NCBI RefSeq assembly: GCF_000317105.1
Contig: NC_019693.1
Span: 4,775,227-4,839,226 of the forward strand
DNA length: 64,000 bases
Source: Oscillatoria acuminata PCC 6304
GTDB lineage: Bacteria > Cyanobacteriota > Cyanobacteriia > Cyanobacteriales > Laspinemataceae
Reading direction: 5' to 3'
The stretch's first letter is position 1, and the number at the start of each line of letters is the position of its first letter. The notes below the pieces were generated by a model, which had not been told where the DNA came from, made no database searches, and saw nothing but the letters and a program-made list of their open reading frames with translations. The translations under genes and the position numbers were made by a program. Shown here one piece after another: positions 26,719 to 33,597 of the stretch.

Positions 26719-26892
26719 GGGGGCATTCTAGCCAATCAGATAGTCCGAGAATATGGATTGGGAAGAACTGAAACCACGAATATCACTTATTATCGTGCAC
26801 GAGCTACTCAAGAAATTCCGATTCTCAATATTACAGGTGACAAGGTTGCTCGCTGGATCGATTTTCTCCAGACATTTCACCCAGAATTTTGA
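26719..26892 (+). pseudogene. C-terminal remnant of an unknown gene
   Basis: Just right of the IS the frame GGILANQIVREYGLGRTE followed by TYYRARATQEIPILNITGDK and WIDFLQTFHPEF-stop reads like a genuine protein end. It is closed upstream by TAA at 26713 and has no start. It is probably the 3' part of the gene disrupted here, possibly after an additional frameshift. I do not recognise the family. Confidence 0.45.
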
Positions 26893-27244
26893 ATTAGATG
26901 AAATTCTTGAGGGCGATTCATCCGCGATCGCCTCACTAACTTTAAGGTCAATCCCGCTTAGTCGTAGCGGGTTTATGAGTTGAAGGAGTAGGCGCGATGG
27001 AAACTTAGGATTGTCTCAGACAAACAGGCGATCGCCTCCCAAACTGTTCGCCCTAACCGTTATCTGCTAGACCCGGCAACCGGACTGAGAGGCTGATCGC
27101 CAGCAAGTCCGGACCCAACCCCCGCAATTGCGACCCCGCTAGTACAATCCTTGAACAATCTTGGCTATGGTATATCGCCTGTTCAGGTTATAGTAAAACC
27201 ATAGATGGGGACCTACAAAGAAAAACGGTATTGGAGATTTGAGA
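26893..27244. other. Intergenic region
   Basis: 352 bases. A stem CCCGCT/AGCGGG followed by TTTA at 26953-26974 resembles a weak terminator. Two HIP1-type sites are present. No ORF is supported. Confidence 0.35.
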
Positions 27245-28645
27245 ATGTCTCAAAAGAACGAAACAGTCATTCTGATTGTAGCCTTACTGCTGACCGGAGG
27301 ATTGGTCGCGGTCGGTTATTTTGCCTTTAGGCACTGGGAATCCCGAACATGGGCAGACCTTAGACCCTCGGTGAGTTCCCCAAGGACTAGGAATGACTCC
27401 GGACCTAGGGCGATCAGTGGTGGGGAACAGTTACTACTTTCTAGCACAAGTTCCCCCGCCAAACAGGAGGGAATAGAGGCTTTGGCAGAGGGAAATTATT
27501 TCAGGGCGGCTTCTGAGTTGGAAGCCTCCCTACAGGAAAATCGCAATGATCCTGAAGCCTTAATTTATCTGAATAATGCCCGGATTGGCGGGGGAAGGTC
27601 TTATACAATAGCGGTTTCTGTTCCCATCACTACGGCAGAAAATTCCGCCCAGGAAATTCTGCGGGGAGTGGCGCAGGCTCAAAATGAAGTGAACCAAGCG
27701 GGCGGTATTAATGGGATTCCCTTGCGGGTGGTGATTGCTGATGATGCCAACAACCCGAATCAGGCGGAACAAGTGGCGGAGTCTCTCGTGGCTGATGACG
27801 AGGTTTTGGGGGTGGTGGGACATTTTGGCAGTGATGTGACTGTGGCTGCATCCTCGGTTTATGAACAGGGACAATTGGCGGCCATTTCTCCTACGAGTAC
27901 CTCGATGCAGTTATCGAGGGCGGGGGATTTCATTTTTCGGACTGTTCCTAGCGATCGCTTTACGGCTAATACCCTGGCTAAATATATGGTAGATAGCCTG
28001 AACTTGAAGCAAGCGGCGATTTTTTATAACGAAAATAGTGGTTATAGTCGTTCTCTCAAAGATGAGTTTACTACGGCTTTATATGGAGATGGCGGCACCG
28101 TGGTGGCTCAGGTTAATCTGAGTGAGGCTAATTTTAATAGTTTTGATGCGGTAGAATCAGCGACGGAACAAGGAGCAGAGGCGATCGTATTATTAGCGAA
28201 TACAGAAACTATAAGTGAGGCTTTACAGGTGATGCGTGTCAATGCTAAAACTTTACCTGTGTTGGGGGGAGATAGTCTCTACAGACCTGAAGTTCTCCAG
28301 GTGGGTTCCGATAGTGAAGGCATGGTGGTGGCGATTCCTTGGCATATTCTCAACTCCACTAATTCGGCGTTTCCGGTGGCAGCGACTCAGCTATGGGGTG
28401 GTAGTATTAACTGGCGCACTACGATGGCGTATGACGCGGCTAAGGCTTTGATTGCTGGGATTTCTGTAGATTCTACCCGCCAGGGAGTGCAAAGGGTGTT
28501 ATCAGAACCGGGTTTTTCGACTCAGGGGGGTAGCGGAACGATTCGGTTTTTGCCTTCTGGCGATCGCAATCAAGCCACCGAATTGGTTAAAGTTGAATCG
28601 GGAAGTCGCTCAGGATTGGGTTATGATTTTATTCCCCTGCCTTGA
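27245..28645 (+). CDS. ABC-type branched-chain amino-acid-like substrate-binding protein
   Basis: A type-1 periplasmic binding protein of the Leu/Ile/Val receptor family. ATG 27245 has GGAG eight bases upstream; an in-frame TTG at 27239 is less likely. Of 466 residues, 5-27 form a membrane anchor (VILIVALLLTGGLVAVGYFAF). About 70-115 is a TPR-like helical hairpin (GIEALAEGNYFRAASELEAS). From 120 the ligand fold begins: YTIAVSVPITTAENSAQEIL, VVIADDANNPNQAEQVAESL, VVGHFGSDVTVAASSVYEQG, SPTSTSMQLS. No permease or ATPase gene is adjacent, so it may be a sensor-type receptor. Confidence 0.85.
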   Translation: MSQKNETVILIVALLLTGGLVAVGYFAFRHWESRTWADLRPSVSSPRTRNDSGPRAISGGEQLLLSSTSSPAKQEGIEALAEGNYFRAASELEASLQENRNDPEALIYLNNARIGGGRSYTIAVSVPITTAENSAQEILRGVAQAQNEVNQAGGINGIPLRVVIADDANNPNQAEQVAESLVADDEVLGVVGHFGSDVTVAASSVYEQGQLAAISPTSTSMQLSRAGDFIFRTVPSDRFTANTLAKYMVDSLNLKQAAIFYNENSGYSRSLKDEFTTALYGDGGTVVAQVNLSEANFNSFDAVESATEQGAEAIVLLANTETISEALQVMRVNAKTLPVLGGDSLYRPEVLQVGSDSEGMVVAIPWHILNSTNSAFPVAATQLWGGSINWRTTMAYDAAKALIAGISVDSTRQGVQRVLSEPGFSTQGGSGTIRFLPSGDRNQATELVKVESGSRSGLGYDFIPLP

Positions 28646-28787
28646 TGGGTTAACCCGGTGCGTTTTTGGCTCTCATGAGTTAGAGCCGCACAGAGGGATT
28701 GAGAACGCTATAAAAACTCGAAACCTGTTAGCCTAATTGGGTATAATCGGGAGGAATAAAAATCGAGTTATTCTCCTTTTTAATCCT

Positions 28788-30077
28788 ATGGCACTGGCAC
28801 AAAAAGCGATCATAATTGGGGCGGGTCCAGCCGGACTGTTATTGGCTCACTATTTGTTACGTCGGGGGGATCAGTATTGCGTTGAACTCTACGAAAGACG
28901 CCCGGATCCGCGTGAAGGGGAGATGTCCCAAGGGCGGACCTTTCCGATTTCCCTTCAGGAACGGGGACGCAAGGCGATGCGAGCAATTCCGGGACTGGAG
29001 GAGGCAGTCGCCGCACAGTCGGTCTTTTGTCAGGGAAGCATGATTTATCGACCCCAGAGCAAACCGAGGCGAATTCCCCGGAAAAACAAGATTCTCTGCA
29101 TCGATCGCAATCAGCTAGTCACTATCCTATTGCAGGAGTTGACCCAACGCTACAGCAGCGATCGCCTGAAAATTCAGTTTGACTCTACCTGCACTCAAGT
29201 GGATGCCACGGCTAAAACTGTCACCCTCGAATCAAATACCAAAGAACAGTTTACCACGTCTTACGATGTGCTCATTGGAGCAGATGGCGCAAAATCGCAG
29301 GTTCGGGAATTTTTAGTCCAAAATGCTGGGTTAGAGTGCAAACAGCATTATGTTCCCGATGCCTATAAGTCTTTAGGTGTGAGCCGGATTAATCCCGAGA
29401 AGGGGTTGAGTGCAGAACCGGATGTGATTCATGCCTGGACTTTGGATAATAACACTCGGTTGCTGTTAGTCCCGCAACCGGGCGATCGCTTGCAGGGAAC
29501 CTTGATTTTTAAAGCAGAAAATAATCCTTTAGAAGGGTTTTCAACTCCGGAACAAGTCTTCGCCTTTTTCCAGGAAAAGTTTCCCCTTTGTGGCGAATTA
29601 ATGACAATGGAAGACGCCGATACCTTACTGCAAAGGCAAGTCGCTAGAGTCTTAACGGTTCGCTGCGATCGCTTCCATGAACGAGATAATATCCTCTTAA
29701 TTGGCGATGCGGCTCATGCTGTTTCTCCTTCCATTGGTCAGGGTTGCAATTCGGCTTTAGAAGATGTCTTTGTTTTGGGTCAGTTGTTAGAGCGCTATCA
29801 CGATGATTGGAGTCAGATTTTACCGCAATTTTCTGAAAAAAGAGTTCCTGATGCTCATGCGTTACAGGACTTATCCGATTATTCTTTCCCTCGAAATAAG
29901 CGATTAATGTTCGAGTTCTTCTTGCGTTTACAACTGCGTCGAATGTTGCATCACTGGTTTCCCCAATGGGTAAAACCCTTTTTGTTTGATTTAGTCTTAG
30001 ATAGCGATTTAAGCTATTCTGAAGTCTTGCGTCTGAATCAGGGCTGGATTAATAAAGTTAAGCGTTCTCTCTCTTAA
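28788..30077 (+). CDS. FAD-dependent aromatic-ring hydroxylase-like monooxygenase
   Basis: PHBH-fold flavoprotein monooxygenase, similar in layout to kynurenine 3-monooxygenase. Of 429 residues, the Rossmann motif KAIIIGAGPAGLLLAHYLL lies at 6-24, YDVLIGADGAKSQVR at about 160, and the flavin GD motif NILLIGDAAHAVSPSIGQGC at about 302. The C-terminus has a hydrophobic stretch (FFLRLQLRRMLHHWF). ATG 28788 is preferred over upstream in-frame codons because TATAAT (28742-28747), a good -10 element, lies 40 bases upstream. Substrate unknown. No kynurenine-pathway gene is adjacent. Confidence 0.85.
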   Translation: MALAQKAIIIGAGPAGLLLAHYLLRRGDQYCVELYERRPDPREGEMSQGRTFPISLQERGRKAMRAIPGLEEAVAAQSVFCQGSMIYRPQSKPRRIPRKNKILCIDRNQLVTILLQELTQRYSSDRLKIQFDSTCTQVDATAKTVTLESNTKEQFTTSYDVLIGADGAKSQVREFLVQNAGLECKQHYVPDAYKSLGVSRINPEKGLSAEPDVIHAWTLDNNTRLLLVPQPGDRLQGTLIFKAENNPLEGFSTPEQVFAFFQEKFPLCGELMTMEDADTLLQRQVARVLTVRCDRFHERDNILLIGDAAHAVSPSIGQGCNSALEDVFVLGQLLERYHDDWSQILPQFSEKRVPDAHALQDLSDYSFPRNKRLMFEFFLRLQLRRMLHHWFPQWVKPFLFDLVLDSDLSYSEVLRLNQGWINKVKRSLS

Positions 30078-30207
30078 ATTGTCTACAAAAACCCCATCGG
30101 GCGAAGCCTTCCTCTAAGAAAGTGTGGGGTTGTTGCATTGCCAGCCCCAAAAGTACAGGTTAAAGAGGCAAAACTGTTTTACACTTTAATTTTCTAGGGA
30201 GAATAAG

Positions 30208-30672
30208 ATGAAATTTCAATCGGTCTCAACTCCAGATATTTTCCAGGGTAAATTGATATATATTCAACAAGATTATGCCTTTAATTTTGTGCCTTCATCA
30301 AGATCTGGAATCACCTCCTTGGTTATTGATACTTTGCAATTGAATATTGACAATAAAGGTCGTGTTTTGGAGGTTTGGGGTTACTGCCCCTATCAATCTT
30401 GGCAGATTGCTGAAATATCTCCGCCAAATTATATACCCGGTAGGGTATTCGTTGAATTAGAAGATATTATACCGGGAGTTTCGGAACAAATAGCTGGAGT
30501 TGGAGAATGGGATATTTTTTTTAATTCAAATACCGGATGGGTATGTATAGAAAAAGAAAAACATTTACCAAGTTTTATAGCCATTGAATTTGCTTCCAAT
30601 AGTGTTGCAGTCCTTGAAGAAAATTGTTTGAAAGCAATTTGGCTACATCCTGAAAACCTATGCCCTCTTTGA
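30208..30672 (+). CDS. Hypothetical protein, 154 residues
   Basis: ATG 30208 follows AGGGAGAATAAG, a good ribosome-binding site. The protein is mostly beta: FQGKLIYIQQDYAFNFVP, SLVIDTLQLNIDNKGRVLEV, GYCPYQSWQIAEI, NSNTGWVCIEKE. No signal peptide or catalytic motif. AT-rich relative to its neighbours and situated at the left edge of the accessory island, so possibly acquired. No family recognised. Confidence 0.6.
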   Translation: MKFQSVSTPDIFQGKLIYIQQDYAFNFVPSSRSGITSLVIDTLQLNIDNKGRVLEVWGYCPYQSWQIAEISPPNYIPGRVFVELEDIIPGVSEQIAGVGEWDIFFNSNTGWVCIEKEKHLPSFIAIEFASNSVAVLEENCLKAIWLHPENLCPL

Positions 30673-30804
30673 ATGTCTAAAGTTAGAAGTTGACAGGATT
30701 GGTGTATCTATTTTTAAGTTTCTATTAACACGGGGTTAATACTTCTGTTAAAGAGGTACAGATAGCTCTTGGGAGTGCGAGCATCTTGCTCGCTCTCTAT
30801 CTTC

Positions 30805-31195
30805 ACCCAAAACCTTAACGATTTATTCTCCAGTGATGTACCATTAATTTATGATACAATCATTGATTATTATGGACTGCGATTTAAAATAGAATTTAAC
30901 TTTAGAGATGCCAAACAATTTTGGGGACTAGAAGACTTTATGAATATTAAGGAGACCGGGGTGACTAATGCAGCCAATATGAGCCTTTTTTATGGTGAAT
31001 TTATCCCATTATCTCTTAAAGGTTACCCAGCAGGGGCCTCTGTGCAGTGTTCGGGATCTCAAAAGTCAATTTAGAGGGTCCCGTTATGCAGAAGAAACCA
31101 TAAAACTGCTTAAGGAAAAACCTGACCCAGTTTTATTGGGTCAGATTTTGAAACGCTTATCCAGTCGGTCGGCTGTATCCATCAACATTCAGAAG
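30805..31195 (+). pseudogene. Remnant of an IS4/IS701-type transposase, frameshifted
   Basis: Frame 1 reads YYGLRFKIEFNFRDAKQFWG, the Y-2-R-3-E-6-K signature of DDE transposases, then NAANMSLF. From about 30985 homology continues one base off: SHYLLKVTQQGPLCSVRDL, FRGSRYAEETIKLL, DPVLLGQILKRLSS. N-terminal and central catalytic parts are missing. It is preceded by a small hairpin, GCGAGCATCTTGCTCGC (30777-30793). Confidence 0.75.
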
Positions 31196-31354
31196 AGGCC
31201 AGTGACCGTTAAATTGGCGAAGGTATTGTCCATAAATTAGGGTAGACACAGGGTAGGGTCCCTAAACCGCCATGAGTTTTTCTGGGGTACTATTTTAACG
31301 AGCTTGACCCCCCTAGGTAGGGAGGGGGTCTGACCCCCTATGTGATTAGCCAAC

Positions 31355-31406
31355 AGAATCCTCAAGGGTGGGGCTATATGGACGAAGCCCGCCTGCACGG
31401 GCTAAA
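31355..31406 (+). repeat. Copy of the 58-bp double-hairpin repeat, left of the SLOG-like gene
   Basis: CTCAAGGGTGGGGCTATATG then GACGAAGCCCGCCTGCACGG. It has the same orientation as the copy at 31996, and together they flank the gene at 31482-31976. The following sequence (AACAACCGGATTTGGTAT) also recurs near the 14.8-kb copies, so the repeated unit is longer than 58 bp. Confidence 0.75.
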
Positions 31407-31481
31407 ACAGAAAATCGAAGTGCAGCAAGAAATTGACTGTTAACAACCGGATTTGGTATTAGATACCTCACCCTGCATCCC

Positions 31482-31976
31482 ATGAAAAAACCCATCATCG
31501 GCATCATGGGTCCCGGTTCCAATACGACAGAACCCGACCTAGAAAACGCCTATCAACTCGGAAAACTGATCGCCGAACAGGGGTGGATTCTATTAACTGG
31601 AGGCAGAAAAGCCGGAGTCATGGATGCCGCCAGTCAAGGAGCAAAATCCGCCAATGGATTAACCCTTGGCATCCTCCCCGGCGAAGATAAAACCGACATA
31701 TCCGACGCCATTGATATTGCTATCCTCACTGGCATCGGTAGCGCCCGAAATAATATTAATGTCCTCACCAGCGATGTGGTGATTGCCTGTGGAATGGGTA
31801 GCGGGACTGCTTCAGAAATTGCTCTGGCATTGAAGGCTGGGAAACAAGTCATCTTATTAAATGATAGCCGAGAAAGTCATCAGTTCTTTAGCAGTTTATC
31901 GCCGGGTCAAGTGATAATTGTGCAGAGTCCGGAGGAGGCGATATCCCGAGTTAGGGAGATTGTATCGACTCGATAA
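31482..31976 (+). CDS. TIGR00725 / SLOG (LOG-like) Rossmann-fold protein
   Basis: A single-domain nucleotide-binding-like protein related to lysine-decarboxylase-like LOG proteins (cytokinin riboside monophosphate phosphoribohydrolases). Of 164 residues: IIGIMGPGS at the N-terminus, WILLTGGRKAGVMDAASQGA (about 36-55), TLGILPGEDKTDISDAID (about 62-80), and VVIACGMGSGTASEIALALK (about 100-120), equivalent to the PGGxGTxxE motif. The exact nucleotide is unknown; SLOG proteins often serve in nucleotide metabolism or conflict systems. The direct repeats around it suggest it was moved as a unit. Confidence 0.85.
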   Translation: MKKPIIGIMGPGSNTTEPDLENAYQLGKLIAEQGWILLTGGRKAGVMDAASQGAKSANGLTLGILPGEDKTDISDAIDIAILTGIGSARNNINVLTSDVVIACGMGSGTASEIALALKAGKQVILLNDSRESHQFFSSLSPGQVIIVQSPEEAISRVREIVSTR

Positions 31977-31995
31977 AGAGGCGCTCAAATTTAAT

Positions 31996-32055
31996 AAAAA
32001 TCCGCACCCTAAAGGGTGGGGCTATACGGACAAAGCCTGCCTACGCAGCGTCATA
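31996..32055 (+). repeat. Copy of the 58-bp double-hairpin repeat, right of the SLOG-like gene
   Basis: CCGCACCCTAAAGGGTGGGG then the variant CAAAGCCTGCCTACGCAGC. Starts 20 nt after the stop at 31976 and may also act as its terminator. Confidence 0.75.
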
Positions 32056-32098
32056 CAGAAAACCAAATTTTGAAACCCGGATTGGGTGTAAAAAAGCC

Positions 32099-32326
32099 CT
32101 AACTGGGAAAATTTTGAGAAGGGCGATCGTCAGATTCAATCCGCTGCTGAATTGCCTCCTCAGAAATTCGGATAGTTTCTTCAGTTAAAGGTGCTGGATA
32201 CCAGGTTGCCTCCGAGTCAGGACTGCGACGATTCACTAAAGCATCTAAGGCGTCTAAATCGTCTCGATGAGCTAATAGATAGGCTTTTAATTCGTCTCGG
32301 GACATCCGGTCAAATTTCGGATTCAT
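32099..32326 (-). CDS. DUF6887-like small protein, copy 1
   Basis: 75 residues from ATG 32326 (MNPKFDRMSRDELKAYLLAH), followed by RDDLDALDALVNRRSPD and ATWYPAPLTEETIRISEEAI. It is nearly identical to the gene at 47261-47488. The helical N-half and acidic C-half look like an antitoxin, and in cyanobacteria this family sits beside DUF6888 genes in a two-gene unit, as at 47 kb. Here the partner gene upstream is broken. An ATG at 32359 lies inside that partner and is not used. Confidence 0.75.
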   Translation of the reverse strand: MNPKFDRMSRDELKAYLLAHRDDLDALDALVNRRSPDSEATWYPAPLTEETIRISEEAIQQRIESDDRPSQNFPS

Positions 32327-32434
32327 AAATAAACCTCCATTCTCCACGGGACATAACAATCACTTCTAAATTATCCCCTGCCAATGTGCTTGCTTCTTCG
32401 CTGGGTTAATCAGAGTCTCTTCCGTAGACTTCAT
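32310..32434 (-). pseudogene. DUF6888-like gene with internal deletion
   Basis: Minus-strand sequence starting at ATG 32434 reads MKSTEETLINPAKKQAH, equivalent to the N-terminus of the intact gene at 47472-47678. It then jumps, one frame off, to AGDNLEVIVMSRGEWRFIYE and a stop at 32310. The middle about 32 codons (CLRVCQMLSNGLRDIHLFRY... in the intact copy) are deleted. The 17-nt overlap with the DUF6887-like gene is preserved. Confidence 0.75.
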
Positions 32435-32479
32435 CTCTCTTGTTCGTGCATTTTCAGAGCGATATGCCTCAATTTACCC

Positions 32480-32731
32480 TTAAATTTCCTCTTCTGAAAT
32501 GGGAGCAACCTCGTTAAACTGAGACAGTTTATCTGCGGTGGCAAAAAAACGTTCGATGCGCTCTTGTTGGGAGAGAGGTTCCTGGGATTTTTCTAAAGAT
32601 TTCCGGTTAATGACGATGACATCTTCATTCCACGCCATCCATAACTCCGGGGTGTTTTTCAGACTTTCTTTAAGTTCATCGGGTAACACTAACGTACCAT
32701 CGTCTAAAATTCCAATTTTTTGCGATCGCAT
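32480..32731 (-). CDS. Antitoxin-like protein, 83 residues
   Basis: MRSQKIGILDDGTLVLPDEL resembles the beta-rich start of AbrB/SpoVT-type DNA-binding antitoxins (short strand, turn, LVLPDEL). A linker with Trp follows (ELWMAWNEDVIVINRKSLE), then an acidic helical tail (QQERIERFFATADKLSQFN). No toxin gene is intact next to it. Assignment as antitoxin is inference. Confidence 0.5.
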   Translation of the reverse strand: MRSQKIGILDDGTLVLPDELKESLKNTPELWMAWNEDVIVINRKSLEKSQEPLSQQERIERFFATADKLSQFNEVAPISEEEI

Positions 32732-33230
32732 GGTATTCCTCCAGGTTGGGGTCTATCTCCCTTGTATTCCAGGTAAATCGATCTGTTCTAGCTCTGTAGG
32801 ATGAGTTTTGGCAATGAAACCCATCCTACAAAAGTCTTTCCTCCATTCTATCCTGCCAGTCACACCACCACAACCCTCTTTTAGATTGTGGGTTCCTGAG
32901 TTATCAGATTATATGACAAGTGCTAAAATCGAACGGCAAACGATAAGCATTACCTTTCAAGAATTTGCAGCTACCGATACCCATTACAGAAATTGACCCA
33001 AATGACAACAGAAGCCGAACCCAGAAAATTAAAAGATTGTAAAGTTTTCGGGATTTTGGGGCGGGTATGCTAAAACCGACTTAAATGGGTGGGAAAAATT
33101 GTCAGTCAACAACAGGGAGGCTCCAGATGTCCGATGACAATGCCAAGTCAGCCAGGGAATAGGTAGAGCGAATTCGGGATATTTTAGCTAGATCTAGCAA
33201 TACAACTTTATTAAAATAGGAGCCAGAACC
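32732..33230. other. Intergenic region with a decayed small ORF
   Basis: At 33127-33219 (+), after a good GGGAGG site, the frame reads MSDDNAKSARE, in-frame TAG (33160), then VERIRDILARSSNTTLLK and stop. A single change such as CAG to TAG would explain the interruption. It lies directly before the small gene at 33231 and could be its former partner. The rest holds nothing I recognise. Confidence 0.35.
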
Positions 33231-33455
33231 GTGAGCCAAACAAGTGGAAACAGATTGAGATTTGATGAAGTCTTAGATGTGGCGGAAACCTTATATCCCC
33301 AAGACCAAGAAATATTGATTGATATTTTGCAAAAACGTCTGATTCAAAAACGCAGACAGGAAATAGCTGCCAACATTGTTGAAGCTCATGAAGAATACAA
33401 AGCAAGGAAAACGCGCCAGGTTACAGTAGAACAGTTAATGTCAGATATTGAATAA
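33231..33455 (+). CDS. Probable orphan antitoxin, 74 residues
   Basis: GTG 33231 follows AGGAGCC. The sequence RLRFDEVLDVAETLYPQDQE, then IDILQKRLIQKRRQEIAANI and an acidic end TVEQLMSDIE, is a pattern I know from cyanobacterial antitoxins placed before RelE/HigB-type mRNA interferases. No toxin ORF follows in the 140 bases before the CHAT gene, so it appears orphaned. Confidence 0.55.
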   Translation: MSQTSGNRLRFDEVLDVAETLYPQDQEILIDILQKRLIQKRRQEIAANIVEAHEEYKARKTRQVTVEQLMSDIE

Positions 33456-33597
33456 TTAATTTAGTTTTATGTTCGAGTTTTTCCGCAGTTTAAGAACTCT
33501 GATAAAGAAATTTTTTTATATTCAATCAGGTGAGTATTTGCAAATTTTTGAGAAGTATTCAAGAGCGACTGCACTGGATAACCAAAACCATTAAATT

